Source: Haemophilus quentini
GTDB taxonomy: Bacteria; Pseudomonadota; Gammaproteobacteria; Enterobacterales; Pasteurellaceae
DNA length: 64,000 nucleotides
Reading direction: 5' to 3'
Assembly (NCBI GenBank): GCA_001752465.1
Contig: MDJB01000001.1
Location: 1 to 64,000 of the forward strand
How positions within the stretch are numbered: the stretch's first letter is position 1; every line of letters starts with the position of its first letter. The notes under the pieces were generated by a model. That model did not search any database. It was not told where the DNA came from and worked only from the letters and a program-made list of their open reading frames with translations. This document shows, one piece after another, positions 8,945 through 20,717 of the stretch. Position numbers and translations under genes: made by a program.

Positions 8945-11900
8945 ATGAAATTTACCGATATATTTATTCGTCGTCCTGTTTTAGCGATTTCAATTAGCTT
9001 GCTTATTATTATTTTAGGTTTGCAAGCTATTTCGAAATTGGCAGTGCGTGAATACCCCAAAATGACCACCACGGTAATTACGGTAACAACCGCCTACCCT
9101 GGTGCTGATGCAAATCTAATTCAAGCATTTGTTACTTCTACATTAGAAGAATCTATCGCTCAAGCAGATAACATTGACTATATGTCATCTAGCAGCGCAC
9201 CAAATGCATCGACTATTACAGTCAAAATGAAACTGAATACCGATCCTGCTGGAGCACTTGCTGATGTATTGGCAAAAGTAAATGCTGTGCGTTCTGAATT
9301 ACCAAGTGGAATTGAAGCACCAAGCGTAGCCTCTTCATCAGGTGGTACGGGGATTATGTATATAAGTTTCCGCTCCAATAAACTAGACTCAAGTCAAGTA
9401 ACAGACTACATTAATCGTGTAGTCAAACCTCAATTCTTTACGATTGAAGGCGTAGCTGGAGTACAAGTATTTGGTGCAGCGGAATATGCATTACGTATTT
9501 GGCTAGATCCTCAAAAAATGGCGTCACAAAATCTTTCTGCGCCAACAGTGATGTCTGCCCTTTCTGCAAATAATGTACAAACGGCGGCTGGTAATGATAA
9601 CGGCTACTATGTCACTTACCGCAACAAAGTTGAAACAACGACCAAATCCGTTGAGCAATTAGGTAACTTAATTGTTGCTTCTCGTGGTGATGATTTGGTA
9701 CGCCTGCGCGATATCGCAACCATTGAATTGAACAAAGAAAGCGATAATTCTCGTGCAACGGCAAATGGTGCAGATTCTGTCGTATTAGGCATTAATCCTA
9801 CTTCATCAGCTAATCCATTAACCGTTGCAGAAAAAATCCGACCGCTCTTTGAAAACATCAAAAAGCAACTACCAGATAGTATGGAAACTGACATTCTTTA
9901 TGACAGTACTATTGCGATTAATAGTTCAATCCATGAAGTAATTAAAACTATTGTGGAAGCAACTGTTATTGTATTAGTGGTTATTTTGATGTTTATTGGA
10001 TCGCTTCGCGCAATTTTAATTCCAGTTCTCACCATTCCGATTTCGTTGATCGGTGTTTTAATGATGCTACAAAGTTTAGATTTTTCTATTAACTTAATGA
10101 CATTATTAGCACTTATTCTCGCTATCGGTTTAGTCGTAGATGATGCGATTGTGGTGTTAGAAAACGTAGATCGCCATATTAAAGAAGGAGAAACACCATT
10201 CCGCGCTGCAATTATTGGTACTCGTGAAATTGCCGTGCCTGTAATTTCCATGACTATCGCATTGATCGCAGTTTATTCACCGATGGCTTTAATGGGTGGC
10301 ATTACTGGCACATTGTTTAAAGAGTTTGCTTTAACCCTTGCTGGTGCGGTATTTATTTCTGGTATTGTGGCATTAACGTTATCGCCAATGATGAGTAGTA
10401 AGTTACTCAAATCCAATGCTAAACCAACATGGATGGAAGAACGCGTAGAACATACCTTAGGTAAAGTAAATCGTATTTACGAATACATGCTTGATCTCGT
10501 TATGCTCAATCGTAAATCAATGCTAGCTTTTGCGGTGGTGATTTTCTCAACGCTCCCATTTTTGTTTAATTCACTTTCCAATGAATTAACACCAAATGAA
10601 GATAAAGGTGCATTTATTGCAATTGGTAACGCACCATCTAGCGTGAATGTGGATTACATTCAAAATGCAATGAAACCGTACATGAAAAATGTAATGGAAA
10701 CACCTGAAGTTTCTTTTGGTATGAGTATTGCAGGCGCGCCAAATTCTAATGGTTCGTTAAATATCATCACATTGAAAGACTGGAAAGAACGCTCACGTAA
10801 ACAATCTGCCGTAATGAATGAAATCAACGCAAAAGCGAAATCAATTCCAGAAGTCTCCGTATCTGCATTTAACTTTCCTGAAATTGATACAGGGGAACAA
10901 GGCCCTCCAATCGCTATTGTGTTAAAAACTGCTCAAGATTATAAATCTTTGGCAAATACCGCAGAGAAATTCCTAAGTGCGATGAAAGACTCGGGTAAAT
11001 TTATTTATACGGATTTAGATTTGACCTATGACACGGCACAAATGACAATTTCAGTCGATAAAGAGAAAGCTGGGACTTACGGTATTACGATGCAACAAAT
11101 TAGTAATACTTTAGGAAGTTTCTTATCTGGTGCAACGATTACGCGAGTCGATGTGGATGGACGAGCTTATAAAGTCATTTCGCAAGTCAAACGTGATGAC
11201 CGTTTATCGCCCGAAGCATTCAAAAACTATTACTTAACGGCAAGTAATGGGCAATCTGTGCCATTAAGCAGTTTAATCACAATGAAGCTAGAAACACAGC
11301 CTACTTCATTATCGCGCTTTAGCCAATTAAACTCAGCACGGATTAGCGCAGTACCAATGCCAGGTTCATCAACGGGAGATGCTGTTGCATGGCTACAACA
11401 ATATGCGACTGACAATTTACCGCAAGGCTATACGTTTGATTTTAAATCTGAAGCACGTCAATTAGTACAAGAAGGTAATGCATTAGCCGTCACTTTTGCA
11501 TTGGCTGTTATCATCATATTCTTGGTACTTGCCATTCAGTTTGAATCTATACGTGACCCAATGGTAATTATGATTTCCGTACCATTAGCCGTAAGTGGTG
11601 CATTAGTGAGCTTAAATATTTTATCCTTCTTTGGTATCGCGGGAACAACATTAAATATCTACTCTCAAGTTGGGTTGATTACTCTCGTAGGATTAATCAC
11701 CAAGCACGGTATCTTAATGTGTGAAGTGGCAAAAGAAGAACAACTAAACCATGGTAAAACGCGAATTGAGGCAATCACTCATGCTGCAAAAGTACGTTTA
11801 CGCCCAATTCTAATGACAACCGCTGCAATGGTCGCTGGCTTAATTCCCTTACTCTATGCAACAGGTGCGGGAGCGGTATCTCGCTTTAGTATGGGGATAG

Positions 11901-12025
11901 TGATTGTAGCGGGATTATCCATTGGTACTATTTTCACCTTATTCGTATTGCCTGTGGTATATAGCTATGTCGCAACCGAACATAAACCATTACCGGTTTT
12001 TGATGAAAATAAAACAACCCACTAA
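8945..12025 (+). CDS. acrB: RND multidrug efflux pump AcrB
   Basis: Proton-driven inner-membrane transporter that extrudes drugs, dyes and detergents through AcrA and a TolC-type channel. The 1026-residue protein has the RND layout: a transmembrane helix at the N-terminus (IFIRRPVLAISISLL), a large periplasmic loop, a membrane block with the proton-relay Asp pair in LAIGLVVDDAIVVLENV, a second large loop and a final membrane block. It is slightly shorter than E. coli AcrB (1049). No outer-membrane channel gene is in the window, so TolC must come from elsewhere. It ends at an inverted pair of uptake signals that acts as a terminator. Confidence 0.95.
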   Translation: MKFTDIFIRRPVLAISISLLIIILGLQAISKLAVREYPKMTTTVITVTTAYPGADANLIQAFVTSTLEESIAQADNIDYMSSSSAPNASTITVKMKLNTDPAGALADVLAKVNAVRSELPSGIEAPSVASSSGGTGIMYISFRSNKLDSSQVTDYINRVVKPQFFTIEGVAGVQVFGAAEYALRIWLDPQKMASQNLSAPTVMSALSANNVQTAAGNDNGYYVTYRNKVETTTKSVEQLGNLIVASRGDDLVRLRDIATIELNKESDNSRATANGADSVVLGINPTSSANPLTVAEKIRPLFENIKKQLPDSMETDILYDSTIAINSSIHEVIKTIVEATVIVLVVILMFIGSLRAILIPVLTIPISLIGVLMMLQSLDFSINLMTLLALILAIGLVVDDAIVVLENVDRHIKEGETPFRAAIIGTREIAVPVISMTIALIAVYSPMALMGGITGTLFKEFALTLAGAVFISGIVALTLSPMMSSKLLKSNAKPTWMEERVEHTLGKVNRIYEYMLDLVMLNRKSMLAFAVVIFSTLPFLFNSLSNELTPNEDKGAFIAIGNAPSSVNVDYIQNAMKPYMKNVMETPEVSFGMSIAGAPNSNGSLNIITLKDWKERSRKQSAVMNEINAKAKSIPEVSVSAFNFPEIDTGEQGPPIAIVLKTAQDYKSLANTAEKFLSAMKDSGKFIYTDLDLTYDTAQMTISVDKEKAGTYGITMQQISNTLGSFLSGATITRVDVDGRAYKVISQVKRDDRLSPEAFKNYYLTASNGQSVPLSSLITMKLETQPTSLSRFSQLNSARISAVPMPGSSTGDAVAWLQQYATDNLPQGYTFDFKSEARQLVQEGNALAVTFALAVIIIFLVLAIQFESIRDPMVIMISVPLAVSGALVSLNILSFFGIAGTTLNIYSQVGLITLVGLITKHGILMCEVAKEEQLNHGKTRIEAITHAAKVRLRPILMTTAAMVAGLIPLLYATGAGAVSRFSMGIVIVAGLSIGTIFTLFVLPVVYSYVATEHKPLPVFDENKTTH

Positions 12026-12043
12026 TTAAAACATAGAAAAAAC

Positions 12044-12081
12044 AAACCGCACTTAGGTCACCCAAAGTGCGGTTTATTTTT
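12044..12081. terminator. Inverted uptake-signal pair as terminator between acrB and adk
   Basis: AAACCGCACTT (12044-12054) and AAGTGCGGTTT (12065-12075) pair perfectly across a 10-base loop, and TATTTTTT follows. It lies between two convergent genes and can serve acrB and, more weakly, adk. Confidence 0.85.
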
Positions 12082-12091
12082 TAGATTATTT

Positions 12092-12748
<657 letters not shown>

Positions 12749-12784
12749 TTAATAAAAAACGTGATTAAGATACTGATAAAGCAT

Positions 12785-12820
12785 AGTGCGGTCAAATTTT
12801 TTATAATTTTTACCGCACTT
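12785..12820 (-). terminator. Inverted uptake-signal hairpin after ampG
   Basis: AGTGCGGT (12785-12792) and ACCGCACT (12812-12819) pair across an AT-rich loop immediately after the ampG stop codon on the minus strand. The upstream copy is one base short of the 9-mer. Confidence 0.6.
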
Positions 12821-14098
12821 TTATAGTGAATTTGCCGTATTATTTTCTTGATTCCAAGGCGCTACCCAAAATAAACAAAGCATGCCTGGAATCGCTAAAA
12901 ATAAACAAAACCAAAAATACTGATAATACCCCACTGCTCCCACAACATAACCAGAAAGCATACCTAACACTTTACTTGGCAAAGCTGAAAGGCTTGTAAA
13001 AAGTGCAAGCTGTGTTGCGGTATAAAGAGGATTACTCTCACGCGCCATAAAAGCCACAAAAGCTGCGGTGCCAAGTCCAACGCCGATATATTCTGCGGCA
13101 ATCACAACACCCAGTTTCCATAACTCGGCTGATGTAATAACATCAAAATGACCGAAAGCGGCCAACCAAATAAAGCCACCAATTGTCACCATCTGTACAA
13201 GCCCAAATAGCCACAATGCACGGTTAATACCCAGTTTTAGCATTATCACACCACCAGCAAGCCCAGATAAAATGCTTGACCAAAGTGCAGTACTTTTTAC
13301 AACAATGGCTATATCCTCTTTGCTAAACCCCATATCATAAATAAATTTGGTTTGTAGCGTTGTGGCAAAAGAATCCCCGAACTTATACAAAAACAAAAAC
13401 AGTAAAAAACCGATAGCCTGAACAACGCCCTTACGCTGGAAAAATTCTTGTAATGGAATCCAAAATGCTTGATAGAACGGCTGATTAGATTGCTGTATGT
13501 TTATTTTAGGCTCTTTTGCTAAAAAGAGTGCCATGAAGATGCCCGCTAACATACAAAGTGCGGTCCATAAAAAGATTGTTTCCCAAGGATAAATCGCCGC
13601 CAAATATAGCGATAATCCACCCGGAATTAATCCTGCAATTCGATAAGCATTAATATGAATAGTGTTTCCCAAACCTAATTCATGATCACTCAAAATTTCA
13701 CGACGATACGCATCCAACACGATATCTTGTGTGGCTGAAAAAAAGGCGATAAGCAAAGCAATATTTGCCACTGTGCTCAGTTGTGTGAGCGGATCAAAAA
13801 GGCTAATTATGTAAAGTAAAATCAATAATGCCACTTGTGAAAGCAACATCCAGCTACGACGACGCCCTAAAAAACTCGGAAAATAACGATCCAATAATGG
13901 TGCCCACAAAAATTTTAATCCATAAGGCAACATCACACCCGTTACTGCACCAATAAGCTCAATTGAAAGATGTTTATCTGTCAGCCAAACAGGCAACATT
14001 TGCAATAACACAAATAATGGCAAACCAGAATTAAAACCTGTGAATACGCAAATCAACATCTTGCGTGTAAAAATTTGAGAAGAAAGGGAATTTGACAT
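12821..14098 (-). CDS. ampG: Muropeptide permease AmpG
   Basis: Major-facilitator inner-membrane transporter that imports GlcNAc-1,6-anhydroMurNAc peptides for cell-wall recycling. The 425 residues show about twelve hydrophobic segments and the AmpG-type features FTGFNSGLPLFVLL, GLKFLWAPLLDRYFPSFLGRR and the FFSATQDIVLDAYRRE run. It is shorter than E. coli AmpG (about 491), because the C-terminal extra helices are absent. Its natural partner in the same pathway, the amidase ampD, lies at 52.4-52.9 kb in this window. No beta-lactamase or AmpR gene is nearby, so the role here is recycling. Confidence 0.9.
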   Translation of the reverse strand: MSNSLSSQIFTRKMLICVFTGFNSGLPLFVLLQMLPVWLTDKHLSIELIGAVTGVMLPYGLKFLWAPLLDRYFPSFLGRRRSWMLLSQVALLILLYIISLFDPLTQLSTVANIALLIAFFSATQDIVLDAYRREILSDHELGLGNTIHINAYRIAGLIPGGLSLYLAAIYPWETIFLWTALCMLAGIFMALFLAKEPKINIQQSNQPFYQAFWIPLQEFFQRKGVVQAIGFLLFLFLYKFGDSFATTLQTKFIYDMGFSKEDIAIVVKSTALWSSILSGLAGGVIMLKLGINRALWLFGLVQMVTIGGFIWLAAFGHFDVITSAELWKLGVVIAAEYIGVGLGTAAFVAFMARESNPLYTATQLALFTSLSALPSKVLGMLSGYVVGAVGYYQYFWFCLFLAIPGMLCLFWVAPWNQENNTANSL

Positions 14099-14167
14099 AA
14101 AGTGCGGTTAATTTTGGTTGTATTTTAGAAATTTCGCCTTTCAATTAAAGGATAAGTGTAAAACTTA

Positions 14168-14222
14168 GGGGGATTTTTAATCACATCCCCCAATGTTTAT
14201 CGTTCTTCTTCATAAAGAAGAA
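14168..14222 (-). terminator. Two hairpins after galE
   Basis: Moving away from galE on the minus strand, TTCTTCTT-cata-AAGAAGAA (14203-14222) comes first and GGGGGAT...ATCCCCC (14168-14191) second. The second stem is G+C-rich with a T-rich loop. Together they probably end the galE transcript. Confidence 0.55.
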
Positions 14223-14240
14223 AACAAATATGAGAGAATA

Positions 14241-15257
14241 TTAATCTCTGTACCCTTTCGGATTATTTTTCTGCCAGTTCCACGTATCTTGCATCATTTT
14301 TTCAAGACCACGTTCGGCCACCCAACCAAGCTCTTTTGCAGCTAAACTAGGATCTGAATAGCATGTCGCAATATCACCAGGACGGCGCTCTACAAGTTTA
14401 TATGCAATGGTAATGTCGTTGGCTTTTTCAAAGGCTTTTACCATGTCTAATACGGAATAACCATGGCCTGTACCAAGGTTATAAATATGTAAACCAGAAT
14501 CATTTTTATGACGTTGAAGCGCTTTTAAATGCCCCACGGCTAAATCCACTACATGAATATAATCACGCACACCCGTTCCATCATGAGTGTCGTAATCACT
14601 ACCAAATACAGAAAGCTGTGCTAATTTACCAATAGCGACCTGGCTGATATAAGGCAATAAATTATTGGGAATACCATTTGGATCTTCACCAATTAAGCCA
14701 CTTTCATGTGCCCCAACTGGATTAAAATAACGCAAGATGGTCATGCTAAATTTTGGTTCCGCTTTGGCTGTATCGCGTAAAATCTGTTCAACCATATATT
14801 TAGATGTACCATAAGGATTGGTTGTACCACCGACTTCGCAATCTTCTGTAATTGGAATAATTTTTGGATCACCATAAACCGTTGCAGATGAGCTAAATAC
14901 AAAGTTCCAAACACCCGCTTTTTTCATTTCTTGAATTAATACAAGGGTGCCAGCTACATTGTTCATGTAATATTCTGTCGGCTTTTGAACACTTTCCCCT
15001 ACAGCTTTCAATCCAGCAAAGTGAATAACAGAGTTAATCTCATTTTCTGCAAAAATTTTTTGTAATAAATCACGATCTAAAATATCACCTTCATAAAACT
15101 TTGCTTCTTTGCCTGTAATTTGTTTTACACGCTCAAGGGATTTTGGCGATGAATTGCAAAGATTGTCTAACACCACCACCTCTTTGCCAGCATTTAATAA
15201 TTCTACAACTGTGTGAGAACCGATATAACCGGCGCCACCTGTCACTAAAATAGCCAT
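14241..15257 (-). CDS. galE: UDP-glucose 4-epimerase
   Basis: Interconverts UDP-glucose and UDP-galactose with bound NAD, supplying UDP-galactose for lipooligosaccharide. It has 338 residues, as in E. coli. The Rossmann NAD motif GGAGYIGSH is at 7-15, the catalytic Ser/Tyr/Lys set is in FSSSATVYG and [10 protein letters not shown], and the conserved [12 protein letters not shown] is present. No galKTM genes adjoin, in line with a biosynthetic role. The start is the ATG at 15255-15257 with AGGAAATC upstream. Confidence 0.97.
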   Translation of the reverse strand: MAILVTGGAGYIGSHTVVELLNAGKEVVVLDNLCNSSPKSLERVKQITGKEAKFYEGDILDRDLLQKIFAENEINSVIHFAGLKAVGESVQKPTEYYMNNVAGTLVLIQEMKKAGVWNFVFSSSATVYGDPKIIPITEDCEVGGTTNPYGTSKYMVEQILRDTAKAEPKFSMTILRYFNPVGAHESGLIGEDPNGIPNNLLPYISQVAIGKLAQLSVFGSDYDTHDGTGVRDYIHVVDLAVGHLKALQRHKNDSGLHIYNLGTGHGYSVLDMVKAFEKANDITIAYKLVERRPGDIATCYSDPSLAAKELGWVAERGLEKMMQDTWNWQKNNPKGYRD

Positions 15258-15299
15258 AATGATTTCCTTATTAATTATTGAGACTAAAAAATTATATCA

Positions 15300-16547
15300 C
15301 TATTTTGTGTGATAAGAACGATGTCTTGTATGCCCTTGCGGTGGTACTGCACGTTTTAACCGATATGGTTTCGGCAGTTCAAGCAAGGCTTCTGTTTCAT
15401 ATTGGCTCACTGGGATAGAATGGCCTATATATTCTTCAATTGCGGGTAAATTCATCGCATATTCTTCGCAAGCGAAACTAATAGAAACACCACTTTCCCC
15501 TGCTCGTCCAGTACGGCCGATTCGGTGAACATAATCCTCTCGATCATCGGGTAAATCATAATTGAAAACATGAGTCACATCAGAAATATGCAAGCCACGA
15601 GCGGCAACATCTGTTGCCACTAAAATATCTAAATCACCATCAGTAAATTGTTTCAATAACGACAAACGTTTTTTCTGTGCTACATCACCAGTCAATAAAC
15701 CAACACGATGACCATCTGCTGCCAAATAACCCCAAATTTCTTCACAACGATGTTTCGTATTAGCAAATACAATACAACGCTCAGGCCATTCATCTTCTAT
15801 TAAGGTTAAGAGAAGACCCATTTTATCCTGATTAGATGGATAAAAAAGTTCTTCTTTAATTCTATGTCCTGTTTTTTGTTCCGGTTCAATTTCAATATAT
15901 TCAGGGGCATTCATATCTTCAAATGCTAATTCACGCACTTTATAAGAAAGCGTCGCTGAAAATAACATCGTTAAACGCGCTTGTGGAATGGGGCATTTAC
16001 GCAATAAATAACGAATATCACGGATAAATCCAAGATCGAACATTCGATCCGCTTCATCTAGCACGACAACTTGGATTTCATCTAAACGAATTACGCCTTG
16101 TTTTACATAATCAATGACTCGCCCAGTCGTACCAATCAAAATATCGACGCCACGCTCAATCGCTTGTAGTTGTTTATCATAACCATCGCCACCATAGGCA
16201 AGTGCGGTCTTTAATCCACTCGCTTTGGCAAGAAATTCTGCGTCATTACTAATCTGCACTGCTAATTCTCGAGTAGGCGCTAAAATCAAAGCTCTTGGGT
16301 GAGGATATTCAAGATTAGGATCTTGGTGAGTTAAAAGGTGGTGAAAAGTAGCCGTTAAAAAAGCCATTGTCTTGCCTGTACCAGTTTGAGCTTGTCCTGC
16401 GACATCTCGTCCATTTAAACTAATAGGCAAGGATAAAGCCTGAATTGGGGTACAAAAATCAAAGCCTTTTTTTGCCAAAGCATCTCGTACAATCGGGTGT
16501 AGAGGAAGATCGGAGAATCGTTGTTGGCTTAAATAATCTTGTTGCAT
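15300..16547 (-). CDS. rhlB: ATP-dependent RNA helicase RhlB
   Basis: DEAD-box RNA helicase, in E. coli a subunit of the RNA degradosome. Residues follow the family order: Q motif (FDFCTPIQ), Walker [15 protein letters not shown], the DEAD box in [17 protein letters not shown], and the C-terminal motifs ARGLHI and [10 protein letters not shown]. The product is 415 residues and ends with a short basic tail. The start chosen is the ATG at 16545-16547 ([14 protein letters not shown]), which aligns with E. coli RhlB; an in-frame GTG nine bases upstream is the alternative. Neither has a strong ribosome site. Opposite flanks are yacG and galE. Confidence 0.93.
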   Translation of the reverse strand: MQQDYLSQQRFSDLPLHPIVRDALAKKGFDFCTPIQALSLPISLNGRDVAGQAQTGTGKTMAFLTATFHHLLTHQDPNLEYPHPRALILAPTRELAVQISNDAEFLAKASGLKTALAYGGDGYDKQLQAIERGVDILIGTTGRVIDYVKQGVIRLDEIQVVVLDEADRMFDLGFIRDIRYLLRKCPIPQARLTMLFSATLSYKVRELAFEDMNAPEYIEIEPEQKTGHRIKEELFYPSNQDKMGLLLTLIEDEWPERCIVFANTKHRCEEIWGYLAADGHRVGLLTGDVAQKKRLSLLKQFTDGDLDILVATDVAARGLHISDVTHVFNYDLPDDREDYVHRIGRTGRAGESGVSISFACEEYAMNLPAIEEYIGHSIPVSQYETEALLELPKPYRLKRAVPPQGHTRHRSYHTK

Positions 16548-16627
16548 AAAAATCACATTTTAGAATAATAAAATTACGTTTAGCATAGCATGCTTAGGGA
16601 AAATCCTCAAAAAAGGACCGCACTTAT

Positions 16628-16663
16628 AAAAATTAACCGATAGGGTTTCCTATCGGTTAATTT

Positions 16664-16665
<2 letters not shown>
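16628..16665 (-). terminator. Strong terminator after coaE-yacG
   Basis: Arms AAAAATTAACCGATAGG (16628-16644) and its exact complement (16649-16665) give a 17-base stem with a four-base loop. It overlaps the yacG stop codon and is the clearest terminator in the left half. Confidence 0.85.
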
Positions 16666-17884
<1,219 letters not shown>

Positions 17885-17888
<4 letters not shown>

Positions 17889-19150
17889 TTCGGATAAACT
17901 GGAAGACGTTTACAAATTGCTAATACTTTTTCTTTAGTTTCAGCAATCACTTGTTCTTCATTTTCTTTGCCTAAAGCATCTAAAACATCACACATCCAGC
18001 CAGCTAATTCACGCACATCATTTTCATTGAAACCACGGCGAGTCACAGATGGTGTGCCTACACGGATACCTGAAGTAACAAATGGTTTTTGCGGATCGTT
18101 TGGTACAGCATTTTTATTCACTGTAATATTTGCTTTACCTAATGCTGCATCAGCTGCTTTACCAGTTAATCCTTGTTTGATGAAACTTACTAAGAACAAG
18201 TGGTTTTCAGTACCATTTGACACAACGTCATAACCACGTTGTTTAAATACTTCAACCATTGCTTTTGCATTTCTCAACACATTTGCTTGGTATTCTTTAT
18301 ATTGAGGCTCTAATGCTTCTTTAAAGCAAACTGCTTTTGCCGCAATAATATGAACTAATGGACCACCTTGGTTTGCAGGGAATACAGATGATTGTAATTT
18401 TTTGTAGATTTCTTCATCACCACAAGATGAAAGAATTAAACCACCACGCGGACCGCCCAATGTTTTATGGGTTGTTGTTGTCACAACATGTGCATGAGGC
18501 AGTGGATTTGGATATAAACCCGCTGCAATTAATCCCGCTACATGCGCCATATCCACAAATAAATACGCACCAACTTCATCTGCGATTTCACGCATTTTCG
18601 CCCAATCCACAATTTGTGAATAAGCCGAGAAACCAGCGACGATAAGTTTTGGTTTACATTCTAATGCTTTTTGACGAACATCTTCATAATCAATTAAGCC
18701 ATCCGCAGTAATTCCATAAAGCACAGAGTTATAAATCTTGCCAGAGAAACTGACTTTTGCACCGTGAGTTAAGTGCCCACCGTGAGCCAAATCCATACCT
18801 AAAATAGTATCGCCCGCATTAATCAATGCACCATACACTGCAGCGTTTGCTTGTGAGCCAGAGTGCGGTTGAACATTCACGTAATCAGCACCAAATAATT
18901 CTTTCGCACGGTCAATTGCTAACTGTTCCACAATGTCTGCATACTCACAACCACCGTAATAACGTTTACCTGGATAGCCTTCAGCATATTTATTAGTGAA
19001 TTGTGAACCTTGAGCTTCCATCACACGCGGACTAGCATAGTTTTCAGATGCAATTAGTTCGATATGCTCTTCTTGACGACGATTTTCATCTTGAATCGCT
19101 TGCCACAATACCAGATCGTAATCAGCGATAGTCATATTTCTAGTAAACAT
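17885..19150 (-). CDS. glyA: Serine hydroxymethyltransferase
   Basis: PLP enzyme that converts serine and tetrahydrofolate to glycine and 5,10-methylene-THF, the main one-carbon source for purines and thymidylate. It has 421 residues. The PLP lysine is in [15 protein letters not shown], with the conserved HGGHLTHG and SASENY-type (IASENYASP) segments. Its stop overlaps the start of the DUF1294 frame. purD and purH follow upstream on the same strand and thyA is in the window, so the folate/purine genes cluster loosely. No PurR-like dyad was seen directly before it. Confidence 0.97.
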
Positions 19151-19273
19151 TGTGTTCTCCTGTTATGTAATTTATGGCAGATAGTTTAACTGTTTATAGA
19201 TAAAAACTTAATTAAAATTTCATTCCTAAATTTTCATCACTTAAATGAAATTAATTCATCATAATGATATGAA

Positions 19274-20563
19274 TTATTTTTGCAACTCTCGTTCTACAGC
19301 TCTGTAACCAATGTCTCGACGGTAAAAACGTCCAGACCATTGAATTTGCTCAGCCAATTTTAACGCTTTCTGTTGTGCCTCAAATACGCTTTCACCCAAT
19401 GCTGTAGCACAAAGTACACGACCACCGTTAGTGACTAACTTGCCCGCTTTCGATTCTACGCCCGCCAAGAAAACTTTTTCATTTTCGACCGCACTTTGTG
19501 GCAAACCGGAGATTTCATCACCTTTACGATAATCCCCCGGATAGCCTTCTGCTGCCAATACGATACCCAAAGAAGCCTTAGGGTTCCATTGAGATTTCAC
19601 TTCGTCCAATTTGCCATCACAGGCTTTAAGACAAAGTTCCACCAAATCCGATTCCAAACGCAACATAATCGGTTGGGTTTCCGGATTACCGAAACGGCAG
19701 TTAAATTCGATCACTTTTGGCAGGCCATTTGGCATGATCATTAATCCTGCATAAAGGAAGCCAGTATAAACATTGCCTTCTGCTGCCATGCCGTTGACCG
19801 TTGGATAGATCACTTCACGCATCACGCGCGCATGAATTTCATGTGTTACCACAGGCGCAGGGGAATAAGCCCCCATGCCGCCGGTGTTCAAGCCCGTGTC
19901 TTTTTCACCCACACGCTTGTGGTCTTGGCTGGTCACCATAGGTTCAACGTTTTTGCCGTCCACCATGACAATAAAGCTCGCTTCTTCCCCATCTAAAAAT
20001 TCTTCAATGACCACTCGACTGCCTGCTTCACCAAAGGCATTGCCGGAAAGCATATCGCGCACCGCCTCTTCCGCTTCTTGCAACGTCATCGCTACAATCA
20101 CGCCTTTGCCTGCCGCCAAGCCATCCGCTTTAACGACAATTGGCGCGCCTTTTTCACGCAAGTAAGCCAATGCCAGTTCGACTTCAGTGAAGTTTTGATA
20201 TTCCGCTGTTGGGATTTTATGACGGGCTAAGAAATCTTTGGTAAAAGCTTTTGAACCTTCCAATTGCGCCGCCGCTTGCGTTGGTCCGAAAATGTTTAAA
20301 CCCGCAGCACGAAACGCATCCACCACCCCAATCACAAGTGGTGCTTCTGGCCCTACAATCGTTAAACCAATGTGGTTATCTTGGGCAAATTTAACCAATG
20401 AAGGAATATCCGTTGCACTGATATTAACGTTTTCGACCTTTTGTTCTAATGCCGTTCCGGCATTGCCCGGTGCAACGAAAACTTTGTCCGCTAATGGAGA
20501 TTGTGCTGCTTTCCAAGCCAAGGCGTGTTCACGACCGCCATTTCCGATGATGAGGATGTTCAT
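19274..20563 (-). CDS. purD: Phosphoribosylamine-glycine ligase
   Basis: ATP-grasp enzyme that joins glycine to 5-phosphoribosylamine, step two of purine synthesis. It has 429 residues, standard length. Visible motifs are the N-terminal IIGNGGREHALAWK, the central VKADGLAAGKGV ATP site, GGMGAYSP and the C-terminal EFNCRFGNPETQP. It lies downstream of purH on the same strand, separated by 154 bases that hold a large inverted repeat (20590-20706). The PurR operator before purH presumably controls both. A higher G+C feel than its neighbours was noticed but not measured. Confidence 0.97.
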   Translation of the reverse strand: MNILIIGNGGREHALAWKAAQSPLADKVFVAPGNAGTALEQKVENVNISATDIPSLVKFAQDNHIGLTIVGPEAPLVIGVVDAFRAAGLNIFGPTQAAAQLEGSKAFTKDFLARHKIPTAEYQNFTEVELALAYLREKGAPIVVKADGLAAGKGVIVAMTLQEAEEAVRDMLSGNAFGEAGSRVVIEEFLDGEEASFIVMVDGKNVEPMVTSQDHKRVGEKDTGLNTGGMGAYSPAPVVTHEIHARVMREVIYPTVNGMAAEGNVYTGFLYAGLMIMPNGLPKVIEFNCRFGNPETQPIMLRLESDLVELCLKACDGKLDEVKSQWNPKASLGIVLAAEGYPGDYRKGDEISGLPQSAVENEKVFLAGVESKAGKLVTNGGRVLCATALGESVFEAQQKALKLAEQIQWSGRFYRRDIGYRAVERELQK

Positions 20564-20589
20564 AATACTCCTTGTATCTTTTTGAATTT

Positions 20590-20706
20590 AATCCCCTCTT
20601 TAGCAAAGAGGGATAGAGGAGATTTGGCAGAAGTTATTTCAACCTCATAGTATATTTAGCACCGTTTAAATCTCCCTCCTGCTCCCTCTTTACGAAAGAG
20701 GGGGAT
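20590..20706. repeat. MITE-like inverted repeat between purH and purD
   Basis: A 117-base element has two imperfectly complementary arms of about 36-39 bases (20590-20625 and 20668-20706), each of which also folds on itself through CCCTCTTT and AAAGAGGG. The centre is 42 bases of AT-rich sequence. No open frame. Its size and terminal symmetry resemble a miniature transposable element or a processed intergenic repeat, and it lies inside the purHD transcript. Confidence 0.65.
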
Positions 20707-20717
20707 AGTTAGATAAA

